The notes under the pieces were generated by a model. That model was not told where the DNA came from and ran no database searches. It saw only the letters and a list, made by a program, of their open reading frames with translations. Shown piece after piece: positions 63,469 to 64,000 of a stretch of DNA of 64,000 nucleotides. How positions within the stretch are numbered: the first letter of the stretch is position 1; each line of letters starts with the position of its first letter. This DNA is from an uncultured Collinsella sp. (GTDB taxonomy: Bacteria > Actinomycetota > Coriobacteriia > Coriobacteriales > Coriobacteriaceae). The stretch covers positions 22,809-86,808 of the forward strand of contig CABQJK010000006.1 in NCBI GenBank assembly GCA_902464495.1. Direction: 5' to 3'. The position numbers were made by a program, and so were the translations under genes.

Positions 63469-63822
63469 GTGGGTGCTGTTAGTGGCATGGCACAGGTGAA
63501 CGTTCGCGTAGATCGCCAGGTCAAGAACCGTGCCGAGGAGGCGCTGCGGCTTTCGGGCGGGTCACTGCCCGAGCTCATCAAAAAGGTGGTGGCCAAGGTC
63601 GCGCAGGGCGGTGGTTCGTGCGAGGAAGTGCTTGCGGCCGTCGACGACCGGCAGCAGACCGTCGCGCCCGATACGCTGTTCGCCGCATCATGGGCGGTGG
63701 CGGATCAGCTTTACGCGGACCTAGGTATCGATACGTCGCCCGTATCCGACGATCGCGATTGGGACACAATCTATTCCGAGGCCATGGACGATCGCTATCG
63801 CCAAAAGGGGATGATCCTGTGA
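63469..63822 (+). CDS. Ribbon-helix-helix antitoxin (RelB/DinJ-like)
   Basis: About 117 residues. The segment MAQVNVRVDRQVKNRAEEAL and the following LPELIKKVVAKV form an RHH-type DNA-binding unit, with an acidic C-terminal part for toxin binding. GTG 63469 is the only start spaced well from GAAGGGAG (10 nt); GTG 63460 is too close and ATG 63487 too far. Its stop overlaps the next gene by 4 bp. Confidence 0.72.
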   Translation: MGAVSGMAQVNVRVDRQVKNRAEEALRLSGGSLPELIKKVVAKVAQGGGSCEEVLAAVDDRQQTVAPDTLFAASWAVADQLYADLGIDTSPVSDDRDWDTIYSEAMDDRYRQKGMIL

Positions 63823-64000
63823 GCGGAGCCCCTCTTAAGATCATGGTGGATGCCAACGTTTGGGTCGATTCGTTTTGCGCCGACCATGCCGAGTCGCTTG
63901 CCGCGCGTGCGTTTATTGGGCGGGCGACGGAATCGGGCGCAACGTTGTTCTTTCCGGTGCATATCGCCAAGGACGTGCTGTACGTTGTCCAACACGAGCT
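63819..64000 (+). CDS. PIN-domain toxin, N-terminal part
   Basis: The gene starts at GTG 63819 inside the antitoxin stop (GTGA) and runs off the window after about 60 residues. The opening IMVDANVWVDSF has the first PIN Asp and the strand-helix pattern of VapC-like nucleases. Only the N-terminus is visible, so the remaining active-site acids cannot be checked. Confidence 0.7.
   Translation, partial: MSGAPLKIMVDANVWVDSFCADHAESLAARAFIGRATESGATLFFPVHIAKDVLYVVQHE

Overview
The window is a high-G+C, gene-dense chromosomal segment. Its gene content and style point to a gut actinobacterium of the Coriobacteriia, most likely Collinsella. Supporting signs are a GlnR-like regulator next to a type I glutamine synthetase, sortase-assembled pili, many GntR/LacI sugar-acid regulators, GatCAB, and short hairpin repeats at gene ends. 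The genus is an inference from gene content; no 16S or other marker is present.

Left third (1-20200): sugar-acid and unsaturated-uronate catabolism. It holds a GH105 hydrolase, a TIM-barrel sugar isomerase, two flavin/Fe-S oxidoreductases, a DhuI-like isomerase and a DhuD/KduD-like reductase, a GntP permease with an IlvD/Edd-type sugar-acid dehydratase, KDG kinase and KDPG aldolase, plus two GntR and one LacI regulator. Together they can take unsaturated uronates and imported aldonates to 2-keto-3-deoxygluconate, then KDPG, then pyruvate and glyceraldehyde-3-phosphate. Shared operators tie the loci together: a 16-bp palindrome (AGGTGAACGTTCACCT type) and a LacI-type site (ACGAAATCGGTTTCGT). 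Two leaders, in front of eda and in front of a YczE/YitT-like membrane protein, carry the same folded RNA motif that I do not recognise. A second conserved hairpin lies in the kdgK leader and the membrane-protein leader.

Middle (20200-39700): glnA and a GlnR-like regulator with a plausible GlnR box, HtrA protease, NAD-dependent DNA ligase, a Phd/PIN toxin-antitoxin pair, a MATE exporter, a heterodimeric ABC exporter, a DUF559-like protein, molybdenum cofactor genes (moaA and a moaC-mobB fusion), an MFS transporter and a HAD phosphatase.

Pilus region (39700-50150): an A+T-rich promoter region leads into three sortase substrates (LPLSG, MPSTG, LPLTG). A direct duplication with a 49-residue membrane peptide, a winged-helix protein and a class C-type sortase follow. 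The first substrate, a beta-helix adhesin, is split by a run of ten G inside its 5' coding region. Nine G would restore a 1127-residue protein, so it looks phase-variable and is in the OFF state here.

Right end (50150-64000): gatCAB, an AraC regulator divergent from a two-gene ABC transporter, a DUF4143-type ATPase behind a nested palindrome, a DUF6110-like peptide with a P1B-type metal ATPase, and an RHH/PIN toxin-antitoxin pair cut by the window edge. Intergenic regions carry at least four families of short inverted repeats and several MITE-like elements. I saw no rRNA, tRNA, CRISPR array, transposase or prophage.
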